64,000 nucleotides of DNA from JBBIRG01 sp964410965 (GTDB lineage Bacteria > CLD3 > SB21 > JBBIRG01), in contig CAYPIY010000005.1 in assembly GCA_964410965.1 (NCBI GenBank), positions 124,001 through 188,000 of the forward strand, given 5' to 3'. Positions 1 to 8,164 of the stretch are shown here, one piece after another (position 1 is the first letter of the stretch; every line of letters begins with the position of its first letter). A model generated the notes under the pieces. That model saw only the letters and a program-made list of their open reading frames with translations. It was not told the DNA's origin and searched no databases. Position numbers and translations under genes: made by a program.

Positions 1-1031
1 ACCGACTCCTGATCGCGACCGGCGCGGAGGCCCGGATCCTGAACCCGGACTGGAAACACCTGAGCAATGTTTTTACAATCAAATCGCTCCATGACAGCAT
101 CGCCATCCGGAATTTCATTGAACAGCGGCGCCCGAAGAATGCCGTGATCATCGGAGGCGGATTTGTCGGTATGGAAATGGCCGAAGCGTTCCGGCGTCAC
201 GATTTAAACGTCACCGTCGCGGACAGGGAACCAATGCCCATGCCCGGCTTGGAAGATGAGCCCAGGCAATGGATCATGGACGAACTGAAACGCAATGCGG
301 TCACGTTCATCGGCGGAACCTCTGTTTCTGATCTGACCACCGAAAACGGATTGGCGCACAAAGTAATTACGCCAACCTGCACGATTCAGGCCGACCTGAT
401 GCTCCTGGCACTCGGATTCAGGCCGAGTACGGACATTGCAAAACAAGCGCATATCCGCTGCGGTGTGCATGGGGGAATTATCGTTGACCGCTTCCTTAAA
501 ACATCGGCGGATCATGTGTTCGCGGCCGGAGCGTGCACGGAGTTTAAAAACAAGCTAACCAATAAACTGATGTTCCATCCGCTGGGAAACATTGCCAATA
601 AAATGGGCCGTGTCGCAGGGATCAATCTGGCCGGCGGACACGAGGAATTCCCTCCGACAATACGCACTTCAGCGGTTAAAATATTCAATCTTGAAGTCGC
701 GTCGGTCGGCATGAGTTCTATGGAAGCCGAAACGGCCGGTTACAGCGTCGTTGTGGAATCACTCACGGGGACATCGCGCGCGAAAGTGTATCCTGACAGC
801 CGGCCGTTGCTGGTCACGCTGATCACCGATAAACGGAGCAAACGCCTTCTCGGCGCGAACGTGGTCGGCGAGGACGGCGCCGGGCTCCGTGCCAACACTC
901 TGCTGACAGCCATCCACAACCAAATGACCGTTATACAGATTTCACATCTCGATCTGATCTACACCCCGCCGATCGCGCCCGTCTGGGACCCGATCCTTCT
1001 CGCCGCAAATAAAGTGCTGAAAGAAAAATGA
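1..1031 (+). CDS. FAD/NAD-dependent pyridine nucleotide-disulfide oxidoreductase, 5' truncated
   Basis: The C-terminal part of a class I/II pyridine nucleotide-disulfide oxidoreductase of the CoA-disulfide reductase / NADH oxidase type. The frame is open from base 3 and reads LLIATGA before the ATG at 144, so that ATG is internal and the gene begins outside the window. The NAD(P)H Rossmann motif IIGGGFVGME follows (bases 147-176). The FAD-contact segment VFAAGACTE lies near base 520. The C-terminal dimerisation domain ends with IYTPPIAPVWDP, typical of CoA-disulfide reductases. The redox-active cysteine of that family would lie in the missing N-terminus, so disulfide reductase and NADH oxidase cannot be told apart. 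Family confident, substrate unknown. Confidence 0.85.
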   Translation, partial: RLLIATGAEARILNPDWKHLSNVFTIKSLHDSIAIRNFIEQRRPKNAVIIGGGFVGMEMAEAFRRHDLNVTVADREPMPMPGLEDEPRQWIMDELKRNAVTFIGGTSVSDLTTENGLAHKVITPTCTIQADLMLLALGFRPSTDIAKQAHIRCGVHGGIIVDRFLKTSADHVFAAGACTEFKNKLTNKLMFHPLGNIANKMGRVAGINLAGGHEEFPPTIRTSAVKIFNLEVASVGMSSMEAETAGYSVVVESLTGTSRAKVYPDSRPLLVTLITDKRSKRLLGANVVGEDGAGLRANTLLTAIHNQMTVIQISHLDLIYTPPIAPVWDPILLAANKVLKEK

Positions 1032-1137
1032 ATCTGCAGCATCGGCTGGCGCCATCGGTAATTCCAATTTGTCTTGATCCTGATAAAATATTTTCTCAAT
1101 TTCCCTGTATATTCTGAAACCTAACCGGGAGAAACTT

Positions 1138-1884
1138 ATGTATAAAATCGTTTTACTGCGGCACGGCGAAAGCACATGGAACCTTGAAAACCGTTTCACA
1201 GGCTGGACAGACGTCGATTTATCGGAAAAAGGGCTGGCCGAGGCAAAGATGGCCGGACAATTGCTCAAAGAGGGCGGATACGTGTTTGATCTCGCGTTTA
1301 CATCGGTTTTAAAACGCGCCATCCGCACATTGTGGATGACCCTTGACGGCATGGACCAGATGTACATACCGGTCATCAATTCATGGCGCCTGAACGAACG
1401 TCATTACGGCGCCCTGCAGGGGCTGAACAAAGCGGAAATGGCGAAGCAATACGGCGAGGAACAGGTGCACATCTGGCGCCGGAGTTATGACATTCAGCCG
1501 CCGGCTCTTGAAAAAACCGATCCGCGTTTTCCGGGTTTCGATCCGCGTTATAAAAACCTGACGCCTAATTATTTACCGCAGACTGAATGCCTCAAAGACA
1601 CGGTTGAACGTTTTCTTCCGCTGTGGCATGAACGCATTGTACCGGAAATCCAGAGCGGAAAACGGATCATTATCGCCGCTCACGGCAACAGTCTCCGGGC
1701 GCTGGTCAAATATTTAGACAATATCCCCGAGAATGAAATTGTATCCCTCAATATTCCGACCGGCGTACCGCTAGTGTACGAACTGACCGAAGATCTCAAA
1801 CCGATCAAACATTATTATCTCGGCGACCAGGCCGCTATTGAAGCCGCGATGAAAGCCGTCGCCAATCAGGGAAAAGCGAAATAA
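1138..1884 (+). CDS. gpmA: 2,3-bisphosphoglycerate-dependent phosphoglycerate mutase
   Basis: Cytosolic glycolytic enzyme interconverting 3- and 2-phosphoglycerate through a phosphohistidine. The 248-residue length matches the dPGM family. The N-terminus carries the RHGES phosphohistidine motif (His9), followed by WNLENRFTGWTDVDLSEKG. The second catalytic histidine is in AAHGNSLRAL near residue 183. The start is set by a GGGAG ribosome site seven bases before the ATG. The acyl-CoA synthetase gene follows after 40 bases on the same strand and may be co-transcribed. The assignment is essentially certain. Confidence 0.97.
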   Translation: MYKIVLLRHGESTWNLENRFTGWTDVDLSEKGLAEAKMAGQLLKEGGYVFDLAFTSVLKRAIRTLWMTLDGMDQMYIPVINSWRLNERHYGALQGLNKAEMAKQYGEEQVHIWRRSYDIQPPALEKTDPRFPGFDPRYKNLTPNYLPQTECLKDTVERFLPLWHERIVPEIQSGKRIIIAAHGNSLRALVKYLDNIPENEIVSLNIPTGVPLVYELTEDLKPIKHYYLGDQAAIEAAMKAVANQGKAK

Positions 1885-1924
1885 GAGAAAAAATACCCAA
1901 CCTTGTTTCACGTTAGGAGATTTT

Positions 1925-3613
1925 ATGATTTCCGAAAGTCTTGTCCGATACGCTGAGGATGCGATTAAGAAAAGCTGGGATCATCCCGCGTTCACCAATT
2001 ACAAAGGCGATACCATACTTTACAGCCAGGTTGCCGAACGAATCGCTTGGATGCACCAGCTGTTCAAAGAAACCGGAGTCCGGCCCGGCGATAAGATTTC
2101 ACTGATCGGAAAAAACTCCATCAACTGGGCGGTGACTTATCTCGCCACGGTTTCTTACGGGGCGGTCATCGTTCCGTGTCTTCCCGATTTTCACACTGAC
2201 GACATGCATCACATCATCAATCATTCCGATTCGGTGATGCTGTTCGTCTCGGATGATATCTACGACAAGATCGACGATTCGAAACTGAAACATCTGAAAG
2301 CGATTTTCTCGGTCAATGACTTCCGACTACTATTTTCGCGGATTGACGATTATGACCAGACGGTGACCAAAGTGGAAGTTGAGTTTGTCAATTCCATCAA
2401 AGGAAAGCTAAAACCGGACACGTATAAGCTGCCGGAGATCAGCAATGCCGAACTCGCGGCGATCGTTTACACCTCGGGCACGTCCGGATTTTCAAAGGGC
2501 TGCATGCTGCTTCATAACAGCCTGTCCGCCAATGTTCGATATGCTATAAAACACATGGAAATCAAATCCGGAGAGACGGTCGTTTCTTTCCTTCCGCTGG
2601 CGCATACGTTCGGCTGCGCGTTTGAATTCCTGTTCCCCTTCTCCTCCGGCGCGCATATTATTTTTCTGAGCAAAATTCCCTCGCCCACGATTATTCTGGA
2701 GGCGTTCGAACAGTATAAACCGAGGTTGATTTTGTCGGTTCCGCTGGTCATTGAAAAAATCTACAAGGCTCGCGTCAAGCCCCTGCTGGAAAAGAAAACA
2801 ACCGAATGGCTGATGAAAGTCCCGTTCGTATCCAACGGACTTGGTAACATCATCCGGAAAAAACTGGTGGCGGCGTTCGGAGGCAATTTCAGGGAAATCA
2901 TCATCGGCGGCGCTCCGTTAAGCGGAGAAGTACAGATCTTCCTGCACAAAATCGAATTCCCGTTCACGATCGGTTACGGCATGACCGAATGCGGCCCCCT
3001 GATCAGTTATTCTTACTGGAAAGACCACCGGTTGTTTTCAGCAGGCTATGTCATGGATACGCTGGAAATGAAAATCAACTCACCCGATCCGGCAAACATC
3101 GTCGGCGAGATCATGGTCCGCGGCGAAAACGTGATGACGGGTTATTACAAGAACGAGGAGGAAACCAAGGCCGCGCTCGACGATGAAGGCTGGCTTCACA
3201 CGGGCGATCTGGGCATCATCGACAAAGACGGATATGTTTATATCAAGGGACGCTGCAAGAACATGCTGCTCGGGCCTGCCGGCGAAAACATCTATCCCGA
3301 AATGGTCGAATCCAAGCTCAATACGCTTCCGTATGTTTCCGAATCACTACTGATCCAGCGCGAAGGCAAACTCGTCGCTCTGGTCTATCCTGATATGGCG
3401 CTGATGGATGCCAACGGCGTGGCGGAATCGCAATTGCCCGACCTTATGGAACAAAACCGCAAAGAGCTGAATTCCCTCATGCCGAGTTTCATCAATGTTA
3501 CGAAGATCGAACTGTATCCTGAAGAATTCGAGAAAACGGCGACACGGAAAATCAAGCGGTACTTATATACCACGCTGCCAACCGGCTACGGAGACGCATC
3601 CATTCCGCACTAG
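1925..3613 (+). CDS. AMP-dependent acyl-CoA synthetase (long-chain fatty acid-CoA ligase-like)
   Basis: Adenylate-forming enzyme that activates a carboxylic acid, probably a fatty acid, with ATP and couples it to CoA. All the core motifs are present over 562 residues: the P-loop-like YTSGTSGFSKG (about residue 182), the GYGMTECGP adenylate site (about 350), GEIMVRGENVMTGYY, WLHTGDLG and the hinge KNMLLGPAGENIYPEMVE. The C-terminal lysine-bearing KIKRYLY segment is near the end. There is no signal peptide or membrane helix. An AGGAG site precedes the ATG. A strong hairpin terminator follows the stop. Chain-length preference cannot be read from sequence. Confidence 0.9.
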   Translation: MISESLVRYAEDAIKKSWDHPAFTNYKGDTILYSQVAERIAWMHQLFKETGVRPGDKISLIGKNSINWAVTYLATVSYGAVIVPCLPDFHTDDMHHIINHSDSVMLFVSDDIYDKIDDSKLKHLKAIFSVNDFRLLFSRIDDYDQTVTKVEVEFVNSIKGKLKPDTYKLPEISNAELAAIVYTSGTSGFSKGCMLLHNSLSANVRYAIKHMEIKSGETVVSFLPLAHTFGCAFEFLFPFSSGAHIIFLSKIPSPTIILEAFEQYKPRLILSVPLVIEKIYKARVKPLLEKKTTEWLMKVPFVSNGLGNIIRKKLVAAFGGNFREIIIGGAPLSGEVQIFLHKIEFPFTIGYGMTECGPLISYSYWKDHRLFSAGYVMDTLEMKINSPDPANIVGEIMVRGENVMTGYYKNEEETKAALDDEGWLHTGDLGIIDKDGYVYIKGRCKNMLLGPAGENIYPEMVESKLNTLPYVSESLLIQREGKLVALVYPDMALMDANGVAESQLPDLMEQNRKELNSLMPSFINVTKIELYPEEFEKTATRKIKRYLYTTLPTGYGDASIPH

Positions 3614-3636
3614 AACAAAACCATCTTTATAATTGT

Positions 3637-3667
3637 AAAAGCCGCTGTATCTTCAGCGGCTTTTTTT
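3637..3667. terminator. Bidirectional intrinsic terminator
   Basis: An 11-bp stem, AAAAGCCGCTG pairing with CAGCGGCTTTT, closes a 6-base loop and is followed by a T run. It sits between the convergent acyl-CoA synthetase and acetyltransferase genes, and the A-rich left flank makes it usable on both strands. Confidence 0.9.
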
Positions 3668-3684
3668 ATGAACCAGTCAGGTAT

Positions 3685-4461
3685 TCAGCGAAATTTCCGA
3701 GCCCGCTCTTTTTTCAGAATATTCATCAGCCGTGTCTTCGAAATGTAATGATCCGCCAGCAGGCGTCCCTGGTATACGAGACTGAACGCACTATAGGCGG
3801 ATGGCGCCTGCTGAGCCTGTTTCGCGGTTTTAATTTCTTTGAGTGCAACCGTAAAACCGAGGATTGCAGCGTTGTCTTTCAGATCTTCCACAAACCGGAC
3901 GACCCATGGGCACTGATTTGAATAGATCACTGTCATATCCCTGTATTTTCGAAGGCTTCTTTCCGTATCCGTAAAAGTTGGAAGCGGCGCCTTCCGAAAA
4001 GGATGGAGCAACAGCGCATGGGGATCTTTCTCTTCGACGATCCGAAATCCGTTTTTAATGAATATATCACTTTTGGCCATGAATGAGCCTTTGCTCGTCA
4101 TCACGGCGACGCCGTTCATTTTCAGCTTACGCGTATCGTCGGCACAGTCCTGAATCAGGGCTGTTCCATATCCCTGTCCGCGGATAGAGTTCGGATAAGT
4201 CCACAGGCAATGGATAAACATATATCCTTTGGCATTCACCGCGCGCCATGCGGATTCACCGGGAACGTATTCGATAAAACCCGCGGCTTTTTTCTGATCT
4301 TTAAGATAAAGCAGTTTTATTTTCAATCCCTCCTTAAAGCGCTTTTTCAGCCATTCGGTCTTGATTTTATGACAGGACTGTTTCGGATTGATGAAACATA
4401 CCGCCTGCGGATGCTCATGGATATTACCGGCGGTAACGGTTACGATCCGGATGTCTTTCAT
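3685..4461 (-). CDS. GNAT-family N-acetyltransferase with YoaP-like C-terminal domain
   Basis: A predicted acyltransferase of 258 residues. The N-terminal GNAT domain (about 1-155) has the acetyl-CoA binding loop as SIRGQGYGTALIQ near residue 93, with the HCLWTYPNSIRG strand before it. The C-terminal part (about 170-258) resembles the YoaP extension, a thioredoxin-like segment beginning VIYSNQCPWVVRFVEDL with a single cysteine in the position of a redox motif. The start is fixed by AAAGGAGAT a few bases upstream of the ATG. The substrate is unknown; the domain pair is recognised, its role is not. Confidence 0.75.
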   Translation of the reverse strand: MKDIRIVTVTAGNIHEHPQAVCFINPKQSCHKIKTEWLKKRFKEGLKIKLLYLKDQKKAAGFIEYVPGESAWRAVNAKGYMFIHCLWTYPNSIRGQGYGTALIQDCADDTRKLKMNGVAVMTSKGSFMAKSDIFIKNGFRIVEEKDPHALLLHPFRKAPLPTFTDTERSLRKYRDMTVIYSNQCPWVVRFVEDLKDNAAILGFTVALKEIKTAKQAQQAPSAYSAFSLVYQGRLLADHYISKTRLMNILKKERARKFR

Positions 4462-4525
4462 TACATCTCCTTTTAAATTTTTCCAAACAATATACAGAGG
4501 TTTGCAGGTATCAATAATGGGTTTT

Positions 4526-4548
4526 TCGTTGTGTTCCCTCTGTGGTCA
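4526..4548 (-). repeat. Fragment of a dispersed 'CCACAGAGG' repeat
   Basis: Read on the minus strand this stretch is TTTGACCACAGAGGGAACAC. It shares the ACCACAGAGG core with the longer element at 51141-51346. It lies immediately after the stop codon of the HEAT-repeat gene. The match is short, so relatedness is inferred. Confidence 0.35.
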
Positions 4549-4550
4549 AA

Positions 4551-5078
4551 TCATTCCATAGCCTGTTTTTCGATCCACTTCATGGCTTTAAGATACACAT
4601 TCTTTACTCCGTTGTTCGTTTCTTTTTTAATGACTTTTTCAAAGAACGGGACCAGTTCTTTTCTCGTTTTCGGATTATATTTCGCGATTTCGGTCAACCC
4701 GTACGCTGCGCTCCATTTGACCACGGTTCCCTCATTATGGACGTTTTTCATCAGGTAAGGTATTCCTTTTTTCGCTTCTTCAGGAAATGCCGGAGAGATG
4801 TTCGCGATGATTTCAGAAGATTCCCATTTGACTCTCGGTGCTTTATGATTGATAAGGCCGACGATCCATTGTATATGGCCTTTCATATATTCCGGATGAT
4901 CCTTTGATATCAAAGCCAGAGCGGAAAGGCATGCGCCTTTTTCCGAATCTTTGGCGGCGTCCGCATATTCCTTTAATTCATTGATCCTGCCCGGATCTTG
5001 CTGAATATATCCGGCAAGATCGATCACTTTCTGTTTAGGTTTTGCCTTTGACTGCAATGTCATTTGAATCGTTTCCAT
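4551..5078 (-). CDS. HEAT-repeat protein
   Basis: A 175-residue all-helical protein. Repeating units of about 35 residues can be seen, such as GLINHKAPRVKWESSEIIANIS and YLMKNVHNEGTVVKWSAAYGLTEIA, with the proline/arginine/alanine spacing of HEAT or PBS-lyase-like repeats. There is no signal peptide. HEAT scaffolds usually mediate protein binding, and no partner is suggested here. GAGGAG lies a few bases upstream of the ATG. The gene stands alone between an acetyltransferase gene and a 366-base gap. The repeat class is reasonably sure; the function is unknown. Confidence 0.75.
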   Translation of the reverse strand: METIQMTLQSKAKPKQKVIDLAGYIQQDPGRINELKEYADAAKDSEKGACLSALALISKDHPEYMKGHIQWIVGLINHKAPRVKWESSEIIANISPAFPEEAKKGIPYLMKNVHNEGTVVKWSAAYGLTEIAKYNPKTRKELVPFFEKVIKKETNNGVKNVYLKAMKWIEKQAME

Positions 5079-5444
5079 TATACACTCCTCATTTTATTCT
5101 GGACAACACTGACGTCTTACTTAAAAATAATATGTTATTCAACCGAATAAGGCAAGCTGATAATATCAGGCAGGCAACTGTTGCTAGCATAAGGTTCCAG
5201 CACAACTGCCATATTGATATAACAAATTACTAATGATTGATCATGACATTTTGATCAATAATGGATTAGTATTTCGTTTACAACGTATTCAGTTCTTCCT
5301 TATCCGGTTGATAAGTACAACAGGTTACCAATATTATAACGATGAAATCATGAAGTGAAGCACAAACTCTGCGACAAGAAACTTTTTATAATACTCCGGC
5401 ATTGTTTTGATAAACGCCCGCAGCATTCATTGAGGTAACGTTCA
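5079..5444. other. Intergenic region, 366 bases
   Basis: AT-rich and stop-rich in all frames. It holds the inverted repeat listed at 5236-5259 and presumably the promoter of the HEAT-repeat gene. No RNA gene or terminator was recognised. Confidence 0.6.
5236..5259. promoter_or_regulatory. 8-bp inverted repeat, possible operator
   Basis: ATTGATCA and TGATCAAT form a perfect dyad with an 8-base spacer, about 160 bases upstream of the HEAT-repeat gene start. The geometry suits a dimeric regulator. Nothing identifies the protein, and chance occurrence is possible. Confidence 0.3.
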
Positions 5445-6656
5445 TCACAAGTACCGAAGCACTTGTGCGTTGACGATGAACGATTTTCCGCAGCGTTCAA
5501 GCATAAGAATTTTTGTGTCGCCCGGTTTGCCTCTGAGCGCGTCTATCACAGTTCCCATTGTGGCTCCCCGGGTTTTGAAATTCCCGATCTGTAAGAGTTT
5601 GTCGCCGGTTTGCACTTCCTCGACTCCCGGTTTCCCTTCATTCAGGGATACGCCGAGAACCGAGTAACTGCCGTCTTCCTCTGGTCGCAACGTCAGTCCG
5701 ACAAGGCACATATCGTCATCACTTGTCGGTTGACTCTGCATCAGATAGATTGCGCTATTGAAATAGTCAATTTCAACCCGGCATGATTCAAATGCATTGG
5801 AACCAAGAAATCCAGCAACCGGCAGCGCTGTTTTGCGCGAATACCACTGACCAAGAGACGGGCCGTTCGGAGCAATCCGGGGCGCACCCACCACGCCAAC
5901 TCCGTTCAGTTTTTCGGTTCCCAGAATTATTTCAGGGACGCGCATCACCTGAAGTGTTTCCTCGCCCGACGGCCACCAGCCCCACATATTGGCGCATCCC
6001 AAAGCGCCGGTCATAACCTGCCATGCAGGATATTGCTGAGAATAACCGAATATTATTTCGCCGGATATGAAACTATAGGAAGCGCCGATGTCGATGGCAA
6101 AACTCATGCTGTCGCCGTTGATGCTTCCGTTCATTTGTACGATACCCGTTTTCGGATGGATGTTCACCGGATGACGGTTCCCTTGCGGCGTAATAGTTCC
6201 CGGATCGGCGAGAGTCAGTGTGCGGTTTGGATAGTCGATGATTGCGTGATACTTCATGAGAACAGACGAAGGCAGATTTGCGTCGTTATGCATGGCGCTG
6301 AATAACCAGAACGGCTGAGTCATAACATGTGCTTCGACTGAATCAGTACTGAGGGATTTTCCTCCGAACCGCAGACCGGGCGTTAACTCGGCAATGAAAT
6401 TGCCTTTTTTTCCGGTAAGATCAATTCCGATGTCGCGGGCCAGTGACTCACTCATGCACCATGCCGGATTACCGTTGTCAACCCATAATGTAACTTTCCG
6501 CCAGCTTCCGTCCTTTCGCTGTATTTCACCTTCTACAAGGATTCTGTTATGATCAAGAACGAAAGGAACGGTTACAGAAACTGGTTCCGTTTGCGCAAAG
6601 ATATGCGGAAATATCAATATACAAGGAACAAATAAATTCAGGATTACATATCTCAT
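5445..6656 (-). CDS. Exported retropepsin-like aspartyl protease with C-terminal PDZ domain
   Basis: A 403-residue protein with an N-terminal signal peptide (hydrophobic residues about 3-20, cut near AQT). Two weak aspartyl-protease-like units follow: LWVDNGNPAW with Asp60, and FAIDIGASYSFIS with Asp189, the second close to the D-T/I-G-A active-site consensus. The C-terminal 85 residues look like a PDZ domain (VGLTLRPEEDGSYSVLGV, then GDKLLQIGNFKTRG). This is the layout of exported single-chain retropepsins. The first catalytic triad is D-N-G rather than D-T-G, so it could be degenerate. Upstream of the ATG only a weak A-rich ribosome site is seen. Confidence 0.6.
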   Translation of the reverse strand: MRYVILNLFVPCILIFPHIFAQTEPVSVTVPFVLDHNRILVEGEIQRKDGSWRKVTLWVDNGNPAWCMSESLARDIGIDLTGKKGNFIAELTPGLRFGGKSLSTDSVEAHVMTQPFWLFSAMHNDANLPSSVLMKYHAIIDYPNRTLTLADPGTITPQGNRHPVNIHPKTGIVQMNGSINGDSMSFAIDIGASYSFISGEIIFGYSQQYPAWQVMTGALGCANMWGWWPSGEETLQVMRVPEIILGTEKLNGVGVVGAPRIAPNGPSLGQWYSRKTALPVAGFLGSNAFESCRVEIDYFNSAIYLMQSQPTSDDDMCLVGLTLRPEEDGSYSVLGVSLNEGKPGVEEVQTGDKLLQIGNFKTRGATMGTVIDALRGKPGDTKILMLERCGKSFIVNAQVLRYL

Positions 6657-6697
6657 CTTTTTATAAATAACGTGATCAAGTCTTGGGATTTATCATC

Positions 6698-8149
6698 TTA
6701 TTTAGCAAGCCGTTTCATCAATCCCCGGATTTTCTTCGCCGTATCCATCGCCGCGGGAGGATCGTAATTGCCCAGTACAATGATAATTTGACCCGAAGAG
6801 GCTTCAAAGTCCGCGAAGCTGTTGATACCCGGCGCTCCTCCGGCGATGCCGAATCCGCCTTCACGTATGGGCAACACGGGATCTTTATCCGGTAGAGTCC
6901 GGTTAAGAATCAGGGAGGAGTATCGCGGGGATAATAGTTTCGCATAGCGTAAAGCCTGTATCAGCTTGAACATATCGTCCACCGTGGAATATCCGCCTCC
7001 CGCAGAACTCCCGCGTCCCGGAGCCGTGTAGATATTGGATACCCATGCTTGGCCGTCATTTTGCGAATGGGAGTACCCTGTCGCGAGATTCGGGGTGACG
7101 GCGTCCATGAAGTATGAATCCGTGTTCAGCATCCCCGCGGGTTTGAATAGGTTCTCACGCATATAGGTGTAATAATCCTGACCGGAAATTTTTTCGATGA
7201 TCAGACCCAATACGATATAGCCGGCGTTGGAATACTGCTGTCCCGTTCCGGGTTCGAACGCCAATGGTTTACCCGCAAAAAACGGAAGATAGTCTTTCAG
7301 AGTTCTGATGTTGTTTTTCGGCGTTCTTTCATACTCTTCCCCGAAAAAATCTCCCAGCCCCGAGGACATATCCAACAGATGCTGGATTTTAACTTTTTCT
7401 GCGATGGCTTTGTCCGGATAATCCGGAAGATGCTTGATGACCGGATCTTCAAATGACAACTTATTTTTTTCGGCCAGCTGAGTTATTGCGATGCGCGTGA
7501 AGAATTTGTTGATGGAACCCAGATTGTATTTTGTATCGGCCAAATTAGCAGCACTGAACCGTTTATCCGCGTAGCCGTAGGCTTTCCTGAACCATACTGA
7601 TGAATCCACGGCAATCATGACAGATCCGGAGAATAAATCCTTTTGAGAAAGATCAATTAACGTTTTATCGATTTCGGCCAGCAGTTCATCTTTTTTCAGG
7701 GGCGTACCGGTGGATTCATCCGTTTCTCCGGTGCCCGCTTCGATTCTCATACCGAGTAACTTAACCGCGGCTTTCTGCGTAAAATCAAACGTAAATGTCA
7801 GCGGCTCATTGGTACCGGCTTTTACCAATACTACAATACCTGTTTCAGCGGCTTTGATCAGTTTGGTTATCTGCAGCGATTTTAAATCTTTTCTTATCAT
7901 ATTTGTCCGCTGGATACGATTTTCAACCGGCATTTTCTTCAGGCTCTCTTCTGACATATGATTCAGAAAAAAATCTTTCATTTTCTCGTCACTGCCGCTG
8001 TTGAAAGCATCGATGTAGGCAGTAATAATTTTACCCTGATCGTTGTCCGGAAGTTTGACCTGTTGGGCAAAAAGAGAACCTGAATCGCAGGAAATGGCCG
8101 AAAACCACATGAATCCCAGAACCACGGCAAAAGGAATAATCCGATACAT
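6698..8149 (-). CDS. Beta-lactamase-fold serine hydrolase with N-terminal NTF2-like domain
   Basis: Exported serine hydrolase of the class C beta-lactamase / DD-peptidase / esterase family, 483 residues. The N-terminus is a signal peptide with a poor lipobox (AISC). Residues about 30-140 resemble an NTF2-like domain often found before such hydrolases. The catalytic SxxK is SINK (Ser212, Lys215), the tyrosine motif is YSN (306-308), and a glycine-rich GGAPG stands in for the third motif. An AGGAG site precedes the ATG. The CBM9-like protein gene lies 15 bases upstream on the same strand, so the two are probably co-transcribed. The substrate is unknown. Confidence 0.85.
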   Translation of the reverse strand: MYRIIPFAVVLGFMWFSAISCDSGSLFAQQVKLPDNDQGKIITAYIDAFNSGSDEKMKDFFLNHMSEESLKKMPVENRIQRTNMIRKDLKSLQITKLIKAAETGIVVLVKAGTNEPLTFTFDFTQKAAVKLLGMRIEAGTGETDESTGTPLKKDELLAEIDKTLIDLSQKDLFSGSVMIAVDSSVWFRKAYGYADKRFSAANLADTKYNLGSINKFFTRIAITQLAEKNKLSFEDPVIKHLPDYPDKAIAEKVKIQHLLDMSSGLGDFFGEEYERTPKNNIRTLKDYLPFFAGKPLAFEPGTGQQYSNAGYIVLGLIIEKISGQDYYTYMRENLFKPAGMLNTDSYFMDAVTPNLATGYSHSQNDGQAWVSNIYTAPGRGSSAGGGYSTVDDMFKLIQALRYAKLLSPRYSSLILNRTLPDKDPVLPIREGGFGIAGGAPGINSFADFEASSGQIIIVLGNYDPPAAMDTAKKIRGLMKRLAK

Positions 8150-8164
8150 ATCATTTCTCCTATG

